Shown: positions 15,247 to 26,094, counted from the first letter of the stretch. The stretch is DNA of 64,000 bases from Rebecca billardiae RCC1528 (GCA_965240325.2 OZ251226.1:2480001-2544000), one strand, 5' to 3'. Numbers and translations are program-made. The notes: generated from the sequence alone by a model not told the origin.

Positions 15247-18002
15247 CTACAACAGCATCGCGGATGCTGCTGCTGCATCAGCAGCATCAGCACGCCGTCG
15301 TTGGTGCCGTGCTGCTGCTGACTGCCCTCCGCCCAGTGCGCGGCCATCTGAGCCAGCGCCAGAGGCCTGTGCAGACGATGGCCCACGCGCTGCATCGACG
15401 GACGGCGCACTCCAGGGCGAGGCCCATCTCCGAGATACGATCTCCCAGTGCATCCGCGGCGCGGTCGGTGCACCGCGTGCGGCCGGTGCAGCACCCACCG
15501 GCGGTTGACGCTCCTGGCTGGCTCCAGCCGTCCCAGCGCCAGCCGGCGCGCACACCGAGAACGGCAGGGCGGGCGAATCCCGGCGGCGCGCCATCCATGG
15601 CCGCTCTCCCAGCCGGCGTGCGATCAGCCGCGCCACGCTGGAGGCCAGAGGGAGAGCGGCAGCGCCGGACGGCCCGCCGTGTGCCGCCGCCGCCTCAGGC
15701 GCCTCTGCAAGCCGTGCCCAGTCCGGGCCGCGCGCATGCTGCCACGCGCGCCCACCCAGCCCTCGGCGCGCAGCCCTGCGTGCCAGACCCACCCCGAGCA
15801 CGGTCGAAAGGGCCAACGCGCCGAGAGCCGCCGCCCACCGCGCCCGCTTGGGGCGCGTCGGCGTGGCTGAGGGCCGGGGCGCACCTGGGCCCTCGACCGC
15901 CATCTTGACCGCCGCTGGCTCCTTGAGAGAGGCCAGCCAGCGCAGCGGAGGCGGCGGCGGCCCCGGTGGGAAGAGCGCCTCCTCCTCCGCGGCAGCGTTC
16001 TCAGCGGCTGCGTTCTCAGCGGCTGCGTTCTCAGCGGCTGCGTTCTCAGCGGCTGCGTTCTCAGCGGCTGCGTTCTCAGCGGCTGCGTTCTCAGCGGCTG
16101 CTGGCCGTGCGCCCTGCGCGCCAAGTGGCAGCGACAGCCGCGCGCCTGTTGGCGAGGGTGCGGGCGGGGAGGGCAGCGGCGGAGGCGGGGTGGCGAGCGC
16201 GGGTGGCGGCGGCGACGCCAGCTGTGGCGGTGGTGCAGGGGAGGGCGATAGCCGCGGCGGCGGCGAGAGCGTAGTGGGCGGCGGCGGCGGCGGGGAGAGC
16301 TCTGCCGCCAGCGGCGATGGCAGAGGCGGCGGCGGTGAGCGCCTTGCCGCCGGCGGCGATGGCAGAGGCGGCGGCGGGCGGCTGGCGGGTGTCGGTGGCG
16401 GCGGCGGCGGCGCATGCGCGGGCGGGGGCGGCGGGGGCCTCCTCTCCTCCGGTGGCAGCGAGGGCGGCGTGTGCATCGCGCGCTCCAAGGCCGAGGGCGG
16501 CGGCGCGTCGTGCGCGTCGAGGTACAGCCACAGCGCAAAGTCCGGGAAGGTGGCCTGCGCACCAGCGCGCCGCACCCGGACAGGGGCGGGACGAGGCCAC
16601 GGCGGGCGAGCGGCGCGGGCACACGCACGGGGGAGGGCGGCGCGGTCATGTGGCGCCCGCGGCCAGGCCCACGCTCCAGCGCGCGCCGCGCGCTCGGCGC
16701 CACGCCGCGCCGCGCGCACGGCGCCACGCCGCGCCGCGCGCACCGCCCGCCTGAACTGCCGCTCGTTGCACCCGAAGCACTGGCCGAAGCGCGCGCTGTA
16801 GCTCATCGCGTAGAACGTGCCATTGCGCCGGAGCAGCTCAGCGCAGCTGCGCACGGCGCGCCGCGGCGGCGGGGTGGGAAGGGGCGGCCGGGTCGTGAGG
16901 CCATGGCGCCGCGCGTGTGCGATGGCGCGGCGAGGCCGCCAGCGCGGCGCGCGCACTCTTCGTGCGTGGTGAGCTTGAGGCTGAGCGGCGTGCCGCAGCC
17001 GCGCCGCTCGCGCGCAAACTCAAAGTCCGCGGCGTGCCAGTGCGGCGAGGGTGGCGAGGGCGGCGGCAGCGTCGGCGGCGGTGGCGGCGTCGGTGGCGGC
17101 GAAGGCGGCGAGAGAGGTGGCGGCGTCGGCGGCGGCGGCGGCGGCGTCGGCGGCGGCGTGGGTGGCGGCGGTGGCGGCAGCGACGGCGGCGGCGCGGAAG
17201 GCGGTGGGCGCGACGGCTGTGGAGGTGGCGGCGGCGACGTGGGCGGCGCGGGCGGCGGCGGCGACGGGCTCACGCCGCTATAGACCAGCGGGAGCTGCAC
17301 GCGAGGGTTGCGAGTATTGCGCCGAGCGAGCCACTGCCGCCGTGCAGCGCCACGCAGCTGCGAGCCCGGCGCTGGCGGCGGCGAGGGCGAGGGCGGCGGC
17401 GGCGCGGGCGGCGGCGGCGAGGGCGGCGGCGAGGGCGAGGGCGGCGGCGGCGCGGGCGAGGGCGGCGGCGGCGGCGGCGACGCCGGCGGCGCGGGCGGCG
17501 GCGGCACGGGCGGCGGCGACGCGGGCGGCGTCGGCGGGCTCGGCGGGCTCGGCGGGCTCGGCGGCGGGTGCGGCGGCACCTCGTTCAGGAAGACGTGGTA
17601 GATGTCCGCGAAGACGTTCTTCCCGCCGCCGTGCAGCGCCTCCTCGCGCGTGCACGCCAGGCACGCGTGGTACACCTTTGCAAACGTGAAGAACTCGTAC
17701 GGCGTCTGCTGCCGGCTCACTGCTTCCAGGCACTGCTGCGCGCTGGCCACGTGGCGCGAGAGGACCGTGCCGCAGAGGTAGCCCTCGCGCACGAGCGCGT
17801 ACGGCTGGCCGAGCGGGTGCGCTTGCGGTGGGGTCGGCGGGGGCACCGGCGGGGTCGGCGGCGGCACCGGCTGCGGCGAGGGCGGCGCGGCTGGCGGGAG
17901 CGGCGGCGCCAGCGGCGGCGCCAGCGGCGGCGGCGACGGCGGAGGCACGGGAGGCGGCGGCGGCGCCGGCGACGTGGGCGGCGAGCGCGGCGGCGGCGGC
18001 AT

Positions 18003-18035
<33 letters not shown>

Positions 18036-20387
18036 GGCCGGCGGTTCAGGCGACGGCGGCGGAGCGCACTGGTGCCCAGGCTGGTGCCGGCAGAACCGCC
18101 TCAGCTCGCGCTCCGTCATCCGAGGCGGCGGCGACGGGCTCGGCGGCGGCGGCGGGGAGGGCGAGGGGGGCGGCGGCGGCGGCGGCGGGCGAGGCGGCGG
18201 CGGCGAGGGCGAGGGCGAGGGCGAGGGCGAGGGCGGCGGGCTCGGTGGCGACGGCGGCGGCGGCGACGGCGCGAACGCCGCCGTCGCCAGGTCGGTGAAG
18301 AACCGCTTGGCGCGCGCGCGACGCTCCGCCTCGGTGCCATCGGCGGGCGGCGCGCCCGCGGGCGGCACCGCGCGCGCGACGGCGCTCGCCAGGGCGTGGC
18401 CCACGCCGCCCGTGCTCGCGCCGGACGCGCCAGCCGCGCCGCCGGCGGCGGCCCCCGCCGGCTCGCCCAGCAGCGCGGAGCGCGCGAGCTTCTCGAAGAA
18501 GGACCTCACCTCCTGCTGGCTCGGCGGCCGCTCGCGCCGGCCGGCCGCCGTGCGCGCGCCGCTCGTCGCGTTGTGCACGTGCTCCGCAAAGGCGCGCGCG
18601 GCGTCGAACCAGCTCGCGTCGACGGCGCTGAGCGCGGGCGCGGCGGGCCCGGCCCGCGGCGGCGCCGCGCCGCCGAGCCGCGCGGGTGCGGCCGAGCCGT
18701 GCGGCGCGCCGGGCGTGGGCGCGCGCCCGTCCTCGATGGCGGTGAGCCTGTCCACAATGTTGCGGATCGAGTCGTTGCCAAAGTCGGCGATGCGGCCGCT
18801 GATGCCGCCGCCGCCGCTGCTGGCTCCGCCGCCGCCGCCGCCGCCGCCGCCGGGCGCGGGGCTGAAGCCGCCGCCGCCGCCGCCGCCACCGGGCGCGGGG
18901 CTGAAGCCGCCGCCGCCGCCGCCTCCGCCGCCGCCTCCGAACGAGGGTATGGGGACGCCGTCCCCGCCACCGCCGCCCGACCAGCCACCGCCGCCGCCGC
19001 CGCCGCCCGGCGAGGGCGCAAACCCGCCGCCACCCGTCGAGCCGCCGCTCCCGCCGGCGGCTCCGCCGCCGCTCCCGCCGGCGGCTCCGCCGCCGCGCCC
19101 GGTCAAGTCGTCGATGAATGTCTGCCCCGCGTCGGACGCCGCGTCATGCAGCTTGCCCTCCGCCTCGTGGATCTTGTCCGTGATCATGTCCTTGATCGAC
19201 CCACCGCCGCCGAGCCCGCCCGCGCCGCCCGAGCCGGCCGCACCGCCGCCCGCGCCGCCCGTGCCCCAGCCGGCGCCGCCCGCGCCGCCCGCGCCGCCCG
19301 CGCCGCCTGCGCCACCCGCGCCGCCGGCCGCGCCGCCCGCGCCCTGGTCCTGAGGCCCGCGGAACAGGTTCTGGAAGAAGCTCTTCGCGCGCTCTCTGTT
19401 CCGGGCCTTGCGCTCCTCCTTGCTCATTGGCTTGCGTCGCAGCCCGCCACCGTCGGCGCCGCCGCTGTCGAGGTTGGGGTCGACGGCCTGCAGCGCGGCG
19501 CACATGCTCGAGTCCTGGCCCATGAAGGCCATGCACGCGGAGAGCGCCATCTCGTGCACCACCGACGCGTCGCTCGCGCTGCCCGGTGCCACAGCGCCGC
19601 CCGCGCCCCCGCTACCGCCGCTGCGCCCCCGGCCACCGCCACCCACGTTGGTCGCGGCGCCGAGCGCGCGGGGCGGAGGCGCGGGCGGAGGAGGAGACGG
19701 CGGGGGCGAGGGCGAGGGCGGCGGGGGCGAGGGCCGAAACCTGCGCGGGATGCGCCTCGCGCGCCCTCTGCGGTGCGAGCCCGAGTGCGCGTCGTGCTCC
19801 GATGGCGCGCCGTGCCCGACAGCGCGCGGCCGCGGGGACGGTGGGGGCGGCAGCGGCAGCGGCGGCGGCTGCGGGCTTGGCGACGGCGGCGGCGGCGGGC
19901 GGGGCGATGGGGCCGGGGAGAGCACGGGTGGTGGCGCCGGCGATGGCGGCGGTGGGCTTGGCGGCGAGCTCGGCGGAGACGGGCAGTGGCCACGCCGGCA
20001 CCGCCTGCGCCTCGGCCGCGGGCCTCCCAAGTCGTGCAGCCGCCCCGCCGAAGCGGCGTCAGTATGCCACGCGCGTGTCGCGGACGGCGAGGGCGGTGGG
20101 GACGGTGACGCCGGAGGCGGCGAGGGCGGCGATGGAGGCAGCGGTGGAGGCGAGGGCGGCGGCGGCGGCGAGGGCGGCGGCGGCGAGGGCTGGTGCGCGA
20201 GCATGCACGCGCGCGTCGTGCAGCGCTGCTGCCGGTGCGGCAGGGCGCGCACGTTGCGCAGGGGCAGCACGCGGCCTGTGTATGGCTGCCCTGCGGCGTG
20301 CGCGAGCAGCCCGATGAGCACGGCGATGAGCCGGCGCCGGCGCGTGCCGGCGCGAACCCGATTTTCACCCATGGCGGGCTCCATCAC
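15247..20387 (-). CDS. Pherophorin-like Pro/Gly-rich secreted or membrane protein (probably multi-exon)
   Basis: A likely extracellular matrix glycoprotein. The N-terminus has a basic then hydrophobic signal peptide (RRRRLIAVLIGLLAHAAG). Long SPPPP-type blocks follow, as in hydroxyproline-rich pherophorins, with a large Gly-rich middle. A Cys domain (EGYLCGTVLS, then FFTFAKVYHACLACT) sits at about 17.6-17.8 kb. A second copy begins at about 17.0 kb (RRGCGTPLSLK), but its frame stops at 16803. The rest of that copy (CAELLRRNGTFYAMSY, FGQCFGC, then FPDFALWLYLD) is in another minus frame, 16956-15247. I therefore infer one gene with an intron near 16,960-16,860 and another near 16,750-16,560; the exact splice sites are not decided. 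The downstream part has seven AAAEN repeats and a membrane segment (WAAALGALALSTVLGVGL), giving a type I layout. Two separate genes remain possible. Confidence 0.55.
15991..16101 (-). repeat. 15-bp tandem repeat coding (AAAEN)7
   Basis: Seven perfect copies of the unit GGCTGCGTTCTCAGC (plus strand) run in frame inside the Pro-rich gene and encode AAAEN. Their lack of divergence suggests recent slippage expansion. Confidence 0.85.
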
Positions 20388-20509
20388 TATACGGGATTCG
20401 TCTCATCTTTCGCGCGAGCCGGAATGCGCGCAGGCGGATGCACCGGACCAGGACGGGGAGGGGCATTTTCATGTCTCCAACCTCGCGCGCATCCCTCGAG
20501 ACACCGGAG

Positions 20510-22417
20510 ATGGCTTGCAGGCACGGCGGAGCGTGCCACACCGCCGTGCGCCGCCGTGCGCACGGCATCGCCGCCGTCATGATGCTCGTTTGCGCACCCC
20601 GCCCAATAGCCGCGGCTCCTCACCACGGCTGCAATGCGTCGGCGGCGACGTGGCGTGAGGTGCGCATCGATATTGCCATCGTTGGGCTGCCCAAAGCCGG
20701 CTCAACCAACCTTCGGAATAAGTTAGCTAGGCATTCGGAGATTGCATGCCCGGGCATGGTGCTGCAGGATAGGCAAGTCTGCCCAGAGGACCACAGCCAG
20801 CTCGACAAAAAAGGCCCACCACCCGAAGGATTCGTGCGCCGGCTGTGCGCGACGGCCGAGGCCTTTGGCAATGGGAGGAGGCGCGTGCTCATCGGGGACC
20901 CCATGTACCTGGTCCTCGGCCAGTGGGTAGCTAAGCCGTATGGCAACCTTGCGCAGATCCCTTCTGCCCGCGCCGTCGTGTGCATACGCGAGCCGATCGC
21001 TTGGCTGCAGTCGGCCCGGAATCACGTGGTCCGCCTGTACCTCCGCGACTCTGTCGGGGCGAAAGAAGAGCATCGGAAGAAGCGCATCCAGTGGCAGCGA
21101 GCGGGGCCGCCCAGGGACTGTCCGAGGAACCACACGCCCACGATGCCGCCCTCGCTCACCGATTTCGCGCTGGGCTGCAGTTGGCACTGGGTGGACCGTG
21201 AGCACTACAACACGCTGCCACACAAATTGGAGCATGTGATGCAAGCTGAGAACGTGGGTGCGGCGGAGGCGCTCCAACGTGTGATCGTGGTCAGTCTGGA
21301 GGCGGTCCAGCACGACGAGATGGGCGCATGGCTGAGGCTGACGAGGTGGCTCGGCCTCGAGGACGAGCCCCACGTCGTGAAGCATTCCGATCTGATCCTG
21401 CACAACATGCAACCCTGTGGCGACTGGTCACAGTCATGGTGTGCGGACGTGAGTTCGGTTGTGCGCGCTGCTGTGCACGGTTACTTTGAGCAGGCGTACA
21501 GTGCAGCGTTGGGCTTCATCCACAGCCGCCTGCCGCACAGCATTCTGACAACGAGCCAGATGGTCGGCAAGGCAGACGTGTTGATGTGTGGCGTCAGCGG
21601 TGATTATGATGATGATGGTTGTATAACCGCTCGGTTATGCGGGTATAACTCACCGGTAGCCCTCATGAGGGCGGGCTGGCAGCCAGGGTCCGGCTGCCTG
21701 GAGGTTTTCCGGTCGTCAAGCCGAGCCAGGCCCGGATTGGGCGCGGGTCTGGATTTGCTCAGCAGCTGCTCGGCAAGCGATGCGCGTCTGGGTGCGGCCG
21801 CGCTCGCTGGCTGCACCCGCGGCGCTGCGGCCGGCGTGGCTGCTCTGGTCACCGCTGCGCTGGTGGCTGCTCCTCCTCTGGGAGTTGTTTCTTCCAGGTG
21901 CGTGTGCGTCGGCGGTAGGCCGCCCTCAGCCCTCGCTCTCTCCACTCGTGCACCTGCCCTGCTTGCTCTCTGCTTTCGATGGGGGCGCCTCGGAGCCGCT
22001 TCGAGGCGTCCCCGTCTGCAATCTTCTCATGCTCTATCTGCTTTCGATGGGGGCGCCTCGGAACCGCTTCGAGGCGTCCCCGTCTGCAATCTATCTTCTC
22101 ATGCTCTGCTTTCGATGGGGGTGCCTCGGAACCGCTTCGAGGCGTCCCCGTCTGCAATCTTCTCATGCTCTGCTTTCGATGGGGGCGCCTCGGAACCGCT
22201 TCGAGGCGTCCCCGTCTGCAATCTTCTCATGCTCTGCTTTCGATGGGGGCGCCTGGGCACCGCTCCCAGGCGTCCCCGTCTGCAATCTTCTCACGCTTCG
22301 CAGTCTCGCTTGCCTTCATCGCCTGGCGGGTGGGTGCTGCTCTCTCCTTCTCTGCCGCCTCCTCTGCAGTCTGCCGTGCACTGCTGTGTGTGGGATGCGA
22401 CCTGCTACCTTATCTGA
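20510..22417 (+). CDS. Sulfotransferase-family protein whose 3' end runs into a repeat array
   Basis: A Golgi-type, PAPS-dependent sulfotransferase-like protein. The 5'-phosphosulfate loop is GLPKAGSTNLRNKL. The 3'-phosphate strand and helix is VVCIREPIAWLQSARNHV. A signal or anchor stretch (HGIAAVMMLVCAPRPIAAA) follows the ATG at 20510. In-frame ATGs at 20438 and 20471 are less likely because they put a long polar lead before it. Recognisable sequence ends near 21,550. The frame has no stop before the tandem array that begins at 21,619 and reads through low-complexity repeat to 22,417. The native stop was probably lost to the insertion, or lies in an exon I cannot see. The gene is divergent from the Pro-rich gene, with about 120 bp between starts. 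Confidence 0.7.
   Translation: MACRHGGACHTAVRRRAHGIAAVMMLVCAPRPIAAAPHHGCNASAATWREVRIDIAIVGLPKAGSTNLRNKLARHSEIACPGMVLQDRQVCPEDHSQLDKKGPPPEGFVRRLCATAEAFGNGRRRVLIGDPMYLVLGQWVAKPYGNLAQIPSARAVVCIREPIAWLQSARNHVVRLYLRDSVGAKEEHRKKRIQWQRAGPPRDCPRNHTPTMPPSLTDFALGCSWHWVDREHYNTLPHKLEHVMQAENVGAAEALQRVIVVSLEAVQHDEMGAWLRLTRWLGLEDEPHVVKHSDLILHNMQPCGDWSQSWCADVSSVVRAAVHGYFEQAYSAALGFIHSRLPHSILTTSQMVGKADVLMCGVSGDYDDDGCITARLCGYNSPVALMRAGWQPGSGCLEVFRSSSRARPGLGAGLDLLSSCSASDARLGAAALAGCTRGAAAGVAALVTAALVAAPPLGVVSSRCVCVGGRPPSALALSTRAPALLALCFRWGRLGAASRRPRLQSSHALSAFDGGASEPLRGVPVCNLSSHALLSMGVPRNRFEASPSAIFSCSAFDGGASEPLRGVPVCNLLMLCFRWGRLGTAPRRPRLQSSHASQSRLPSSPGGWVLLSPSLPPPLQSAVHCCVWDATCYLI
21981..22277 (+). repeat. Five tandem 33-nt hairpins inside array unit 1
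   Basis: Hairpins lie at 21981-22013, 22049-22081, 22117-22149, 22181-22213 and 22245-22277, spaced 64-68 bp apart. Each starts GGGGG(C/T)GCCT and ends AGGCGTCCCC. Copies 1-4 have C opposite G at stem positions 11/23. Copy 5 has G opposite C there, so the pairing is kept. Units 2 and 3 lack the block. Confidence 0.75.
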
Positions 22418-22707
22418 CGCTACGCGTGCGTGTCTCGCGCCTGCTTCCCGCCTGCGCCGCCGCCGCCGCGCATGTCTTCGTGCCCACTGTCGCATGCCGT
22501 CTGGATCGTCCTTACTCATACAACCCTGCGGGGAGCCCCTCTGGGCCTCTGCCGCCTTCGGTCCTCGCGCTACCCCTTCGGCGGCCTCGGCCTCTTCGGG
22601 CCCCCGGCCACCACCCCTGCGGGGCGTGGCATTCCACACCTCCTTCTGGGTGGAGGCCCTCGAGGCCTCTGCCTCCTGGGGCGCCGCGCTCTGCCCAAAC
22701 TTGCGTT

Positions 22708-22731
22708 GGGGGGGGGGGGGGGGGGGGGGGG
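22708..22731 (+). repeat. G24 homopolymer in array unit 1
   Basis: A run of 24 G, flanked by CTTGCGTT and CGTCGGCTG. The same site is 21 G in unit 2 (23,390-23,410) and 20 G in unit 3 (24,069-24,088). It could form a G-quadruplex. Confidence 0.8.
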
Positions 22732-24318
22732 CGTCGGCTGCCAGCGCCTGCGGTCTACGTGCTCCATCGAGTACTTCCTCTTCGGCGTCTAGGCGGTCAT
22801 CGGCTTCTGTCGGCGTAGTTGCTCGAATGCATCGGCGAGTCCTTCCTGGTCGGCGTCGCATCCTGGACGGCTTCGGGGGTGTGACCTAGTCACCTCACGC
22901 GTTTATCAACGCGGCCCCCACCTCAATCTACTCTCATGTGGGTCTACCGAGTGAGTTATGGTTGTATAACCGCTCGGTTATGCGGGTATAACTCACCGGT
23001 AGCCCTCATGAGGGCGGGCTGGCAGCCAGGGTCCGGCTGCCTGGAGGTTTTCCGGTCGTCAAGCCGAGCCAGGCCCGGATTGGGCGCGGGTCTGGATTTG
23101 CTCAGCAGCTGCTTGGCAAGCGATGCGCGTCTGGGTGCGGCCGCGCTCGCTGGCTGCACCCGCGGCGCTGCGGCCGGCGTGGCTGCTCTGGTCACCGCTG
23201 CGCTGGTGGCTGCTCCTCCTCTGGGAGTTGTTTCTCCCTGCCCTCCCACCCTGCTGGTTGCTGGGTGGGCATGGCCTTGGGTGCGCGCGGTGTCGGGGGG
23301 GTGGAGGCCCTCGAGGCCTCTGCCTCCTGGGGCGCCGCGCTTCGAGGCCTCTGCCTCCTGGGGCGCCGCGCTCTGCCCAAACTTGCGTTGGGGGGGGGGG
23401 GGGGGGGGGGCGTCGGCTGCCAGCGCCTGCGGTCTACGTGCTCCATCGAGTACTTCCTCTTCGGCGTCTAGGCGGTCATCGGCTTCTGTCGGCGTAGTTG
23501 CTCGAATGCATCGGCGAGTCCTTCCTGGTCGGCGTCGCATCCTGGACGGCTTCGGGGGTGTGACCTAGTCACCTCACGCGTTTATCAACGCGGCCCCCAC
23601 CTCAATCTACTCTCATGTGGGTCTACCGAGTGAGTTATGGTTGTATAACCGCTCGGTTATGCGGGTATAACTCACCGGTAGCCCTCATGAGGGCGGGCTG
23701 GCAGCCAGGGTCCGGCTGCCTGGAGGTTTTCCGGTCGTCAAGCCGAGCCAGGCCCGGATTGGGCGCGGGTCTGGATTTGCTCAGCAGCTGCTTGGCAAGC
23801 GATGCGCGTCTGGGTGCGGCCGCGCTCGCTGGCTGCACCCGCGGCGCTGCGGCCGGCGTGGCTGCTCTGGTCACCGCTGCGCTGGTGGCTGCTCCTCCTC
23901 TGGGAGTTGTTTCTCCCTGCCCTCCCACCCTGCTGGTTGCTGGGTGGGCATGGCCTTGGGTGCGCGCGGTGTCGGGGGGGTGGAGGCCCTCGAGGCCTCT
24001 GCCTCCTGGGGCGCCGCGCTTCGAGGCCTCTGCCTCCTGGGGCGCCGCGCTCTGCCCAAACTTGCGTTGGGGGGGGGGGGGGGGGGGGCGTCGGCTGCCA
24101 GCGCCTGCGGTCTACGTGCTCCATCGAGTACTTCCTCTTCGGCGTCTAGGCGGTCATCGGCTTCTGTCGGCGTAGTTGCTCGAATGCATCGGCGAGTCCT
24201 TCCTGGTCGGCGTCGCATCCTGGACGGCTTCGGGGGTGTGACCTAGTCACCTCACGCGTTTATCAACGCGGCCCCCACCTCAATCTACTCTCATGTGGGT
24301 CTACCGAGTGAGTTATGT

Positions 24319-24684
24319 GATTCACAAGATTCAAGGCGGCTGTGACTCGACCCTGCCCAACCCGCTGATGGCACAATACGGACATTAGCGCTGCTACATT
24401 TTCGGGCTCGTGTATGAGCGTCGAGCAGCAGCGCCGCCACTTCATTCAGGGAGCCGCGGTGGCCGCGAGCACTGATTACACGGACGGCACCCTGTGACTG
24501 CTGCCGTACAGTCTGATAGTGCCAGAGGCAGAGTGATCTGTGATGCTGCTGGCTGCTGCCACCTGTAGGGCTACTCCTGCTGTTCGGCCGCACGCTGATG
24601 CCAGTGATGGGCTGATGGCGGGGCCGTTCGGCTAGCTTGTATCATACCGCCATTGATTCTGTTATACCCTCTGGCTTCCGAAGG
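24319..24684. other. Short intergenic spacer
   Basis: Lies between the array and the stop codon of the minus-strand glycosyltransferase. I see no gene, repeat or clear signal in it. Confidence 0.5.
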
Positions 24685-26094
24685 TTATGGATAGTGCCTA
24701 CTACGACACTGTAAGCTGTTCATTCTGTTACCACCACAGCTGAAGAAGAAGGCGCGCATCGCGGCCGCGCTCTCGATGAGCGGCCACGTCTTCCAGTCGC
24801 GCGAGTACCAGAGCGGGCCGCGGTTGTGCTGGAGTGACTTGCGCGGCGGCTTCATCCCCCAGGGCAACTTATCTTCGCCTGGCCGCGTCATGTTGTGGCA
24901 CTCCCACGACTTGGGCTGCTTTGCGCTTTCAAGCCTGGCGCGCAGCGTGGGCGGCACGCCGTCCGAAGCAAAGTGGCGCAGCCGGCGCGCGTGCACAAAG
25001 TCGTGGTACGCGACCTGCACGCCCGGGTCGAGGACGATCTGGCCGAGGCCGATGCGCCACATGTCCTTGCACACCAGCCCCTCCGCCAGCGTCGCGCACT
25101 CCTCCACCTTCACCGAGCCCGAGTCGAGCCCCACCTCCCAGCGGAAGCGCACGCCCGCGTCAAACGGCCGCGCCGTGAACACGGCGATGCCGTTCCAGCA
25201 TGAGTACACGGGCTCGGGCGCGTCGTGCACCGCGGGACACGGTGCGGGCGCGGGCGGGCACACCGCGTCCAGCGTCTTCGAAGAAAACATCGGCGATAGC
25301 CGCTTGGGCAGCCTGTACGTGCCCTGCATGTCCAACACCGCCCACGTGTCGTATAAGACGGTGATCAGCTCCTTCGACGTCTCCTTGCTGCCGCGCTTCT
25401 TGGGTTTGGGCACGACTTTGGGCCAGAAGTCAGTGGCGCACGCGAGCTGCGCGCCGCTCAGCGCCGAGTGCGACAGCAGCCGCAGCACGTCCGGCGCGCA
25501 GTACACCACGTCGTTCAGCCAGACGACGTGCGTGAACGCGCCGGGCGACGCGTACAGCGGCTCGAGGACCTCGTTGCGGAGCGTGGCGAGGTACTGGATG
25601 CGGAAGACGCGCTTGTCGTTGGGGCGGAACGGGAGGAAGACGGTGGGCGGGTCATCCCGCGTGCGGATCGTGCTGTTCACGCCGCGCGCGCGCAGCTGCT
25701 CGCTCCACGCCTCGAGGATCGATGCGGTCTGGTCGTGGCTGCCCGATTCCAGGATCGACACGTGCGCGCTCGGGGCGCCGCCGACGAGCTCGATCGCTTG
25801 CTCGAGCGTGGCGATCCACTTGTGCACGACATTCCCGCTGTTGTGCAGCATCGCCGCGAAGAGCGCGCGCGGCGGCACCGCCTGACCGAGCACCACGCGC
25901 CGCAGCGCCTCGACCTTCTCTGGCGGGTACTTGGCCGCGCACCGCTCGGCATGCGTCGTGCCCACGCTGATGTTGATGCCTTTCAGGTTGAGCGGCGGGT
26001 CGGCGAGCGTGACAGGCGCGAGCGCGCATGCGCCCATGAGCCACGCGCCGAGCCACCGGCGCCGGCGCGGAGCGCGCGCGTCGTGCGACCCCAT
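24685..26094 (-). CDS. CAP59/CMT1-type (GT69) mannosyltransferase
   Basis: A probable Golgi glycosyltransferase of the fungal capsule CAP59/CMT1 family (alpha-1,3-mannosyltransferase). From the ATG at 26094 the 469-residue product starts with a basic stretch and a signal anchor (RRRRWLGAWLMGACALAP), the type II layout of Golgi transferases. Family hallmarks in order: LHNSGNVVHKWIATL; SILESGSHDQTASIL; IQYLATLRNEVLEPL; THVVWLNDVVYCAPDVLRLL (acidic LND site); ACATDF; YDTWAVLDMQGTY; SCWNGIAVFTARPF; VCKDMWRIGLGQI; and VQVAYHD. An upstream in-frame ATG at 26199 only adds a polar tail in front of the anchor, so I chose 26094. It lies among sulfotransferase genes, which suits extracellular polysaccharide synthesis. 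The donor and acceptor sugars are unknown. Confidence 0.85.
   Translation of the reverse strand: MGSHDARAPRRRRWLGAWLMGACALAPVTLADPPLNLKGINISVGTTHAERCAAKYPPEKVEALRRVVLGQAVPPRALFAAMLHNSGNVVHKWIATLEQAIELVGGAPSAHVSILESGSHDQTASILEAWSEQLRARGVNSTIRTRDDPPTVFLPFRPNDKRVFRIQYLATLRNEVLEPLYASPGAFTHVVWLNDVVYCAPDVLRLLSHSALSGAQLACATDFWPKVVPKPKKRGSKETSKELITVLYDTWAVLDMQGTYRLPKRLSPMFSSKTLDAVCPPAPAPCPAVHDAPEPVYSCWNGIAVFTARPFDAGVRFRWEVGLDSGSVKVEECATLAEGLVCKDMWRIGLGQIVLDPGVQVAYHDFVHARRLRHFASDGVPPTLRARLESAKQPKSWECHNMTRPGEDKLPWGMKPPRKSLQHNRGPLWYSRDWKTWPLIESAAAMRAFFFSCGGNRMNSLQCRSRHYP

Larger units (their letters stand above)
21619..24318. repeat. Tandem array of three related units (period 679 bp; first unit longer)
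   Basis: Units begin TTGTATAACCGCTCGGTTAT at 21,619, 22,962 and 23,641, and end CTACCGAGTGAGTTAT. Units 2 and 3 are 679 bp and nearly identical. Unit 1 is 1,343 bp and has an extra block of hairpins. Each junction forms a large palindrome: CTACCGAGTGAGTTAT on the left and ATAACTCACCGGTAG on the right, around ATAACCG-CT-CGGTTAT. Each unit holds one long G run. I see no coding signal. Confidence 0.85.

Noticed and set aside
16917-20108. Long plus-strand Arg- and Ala-rich frames opposite the Pro-rich gene
   Set aside because: Mirror images of Pro/Gly codon repeats. The minus strand has a signal peptide and Cys domains, the plus strand has neither.
21971-22300. CRISPR-like array at the five spaced hairpins
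   Set aside because: Eukaryotic context, near-identical spacers (mostly 31-35 bp of the same text), and no cas genes.
22936-24246. Several ~100-210-residue frames in the tandem array
   Set aside because: They repeat with the array period, run through poly-G, and shift frame with its length.
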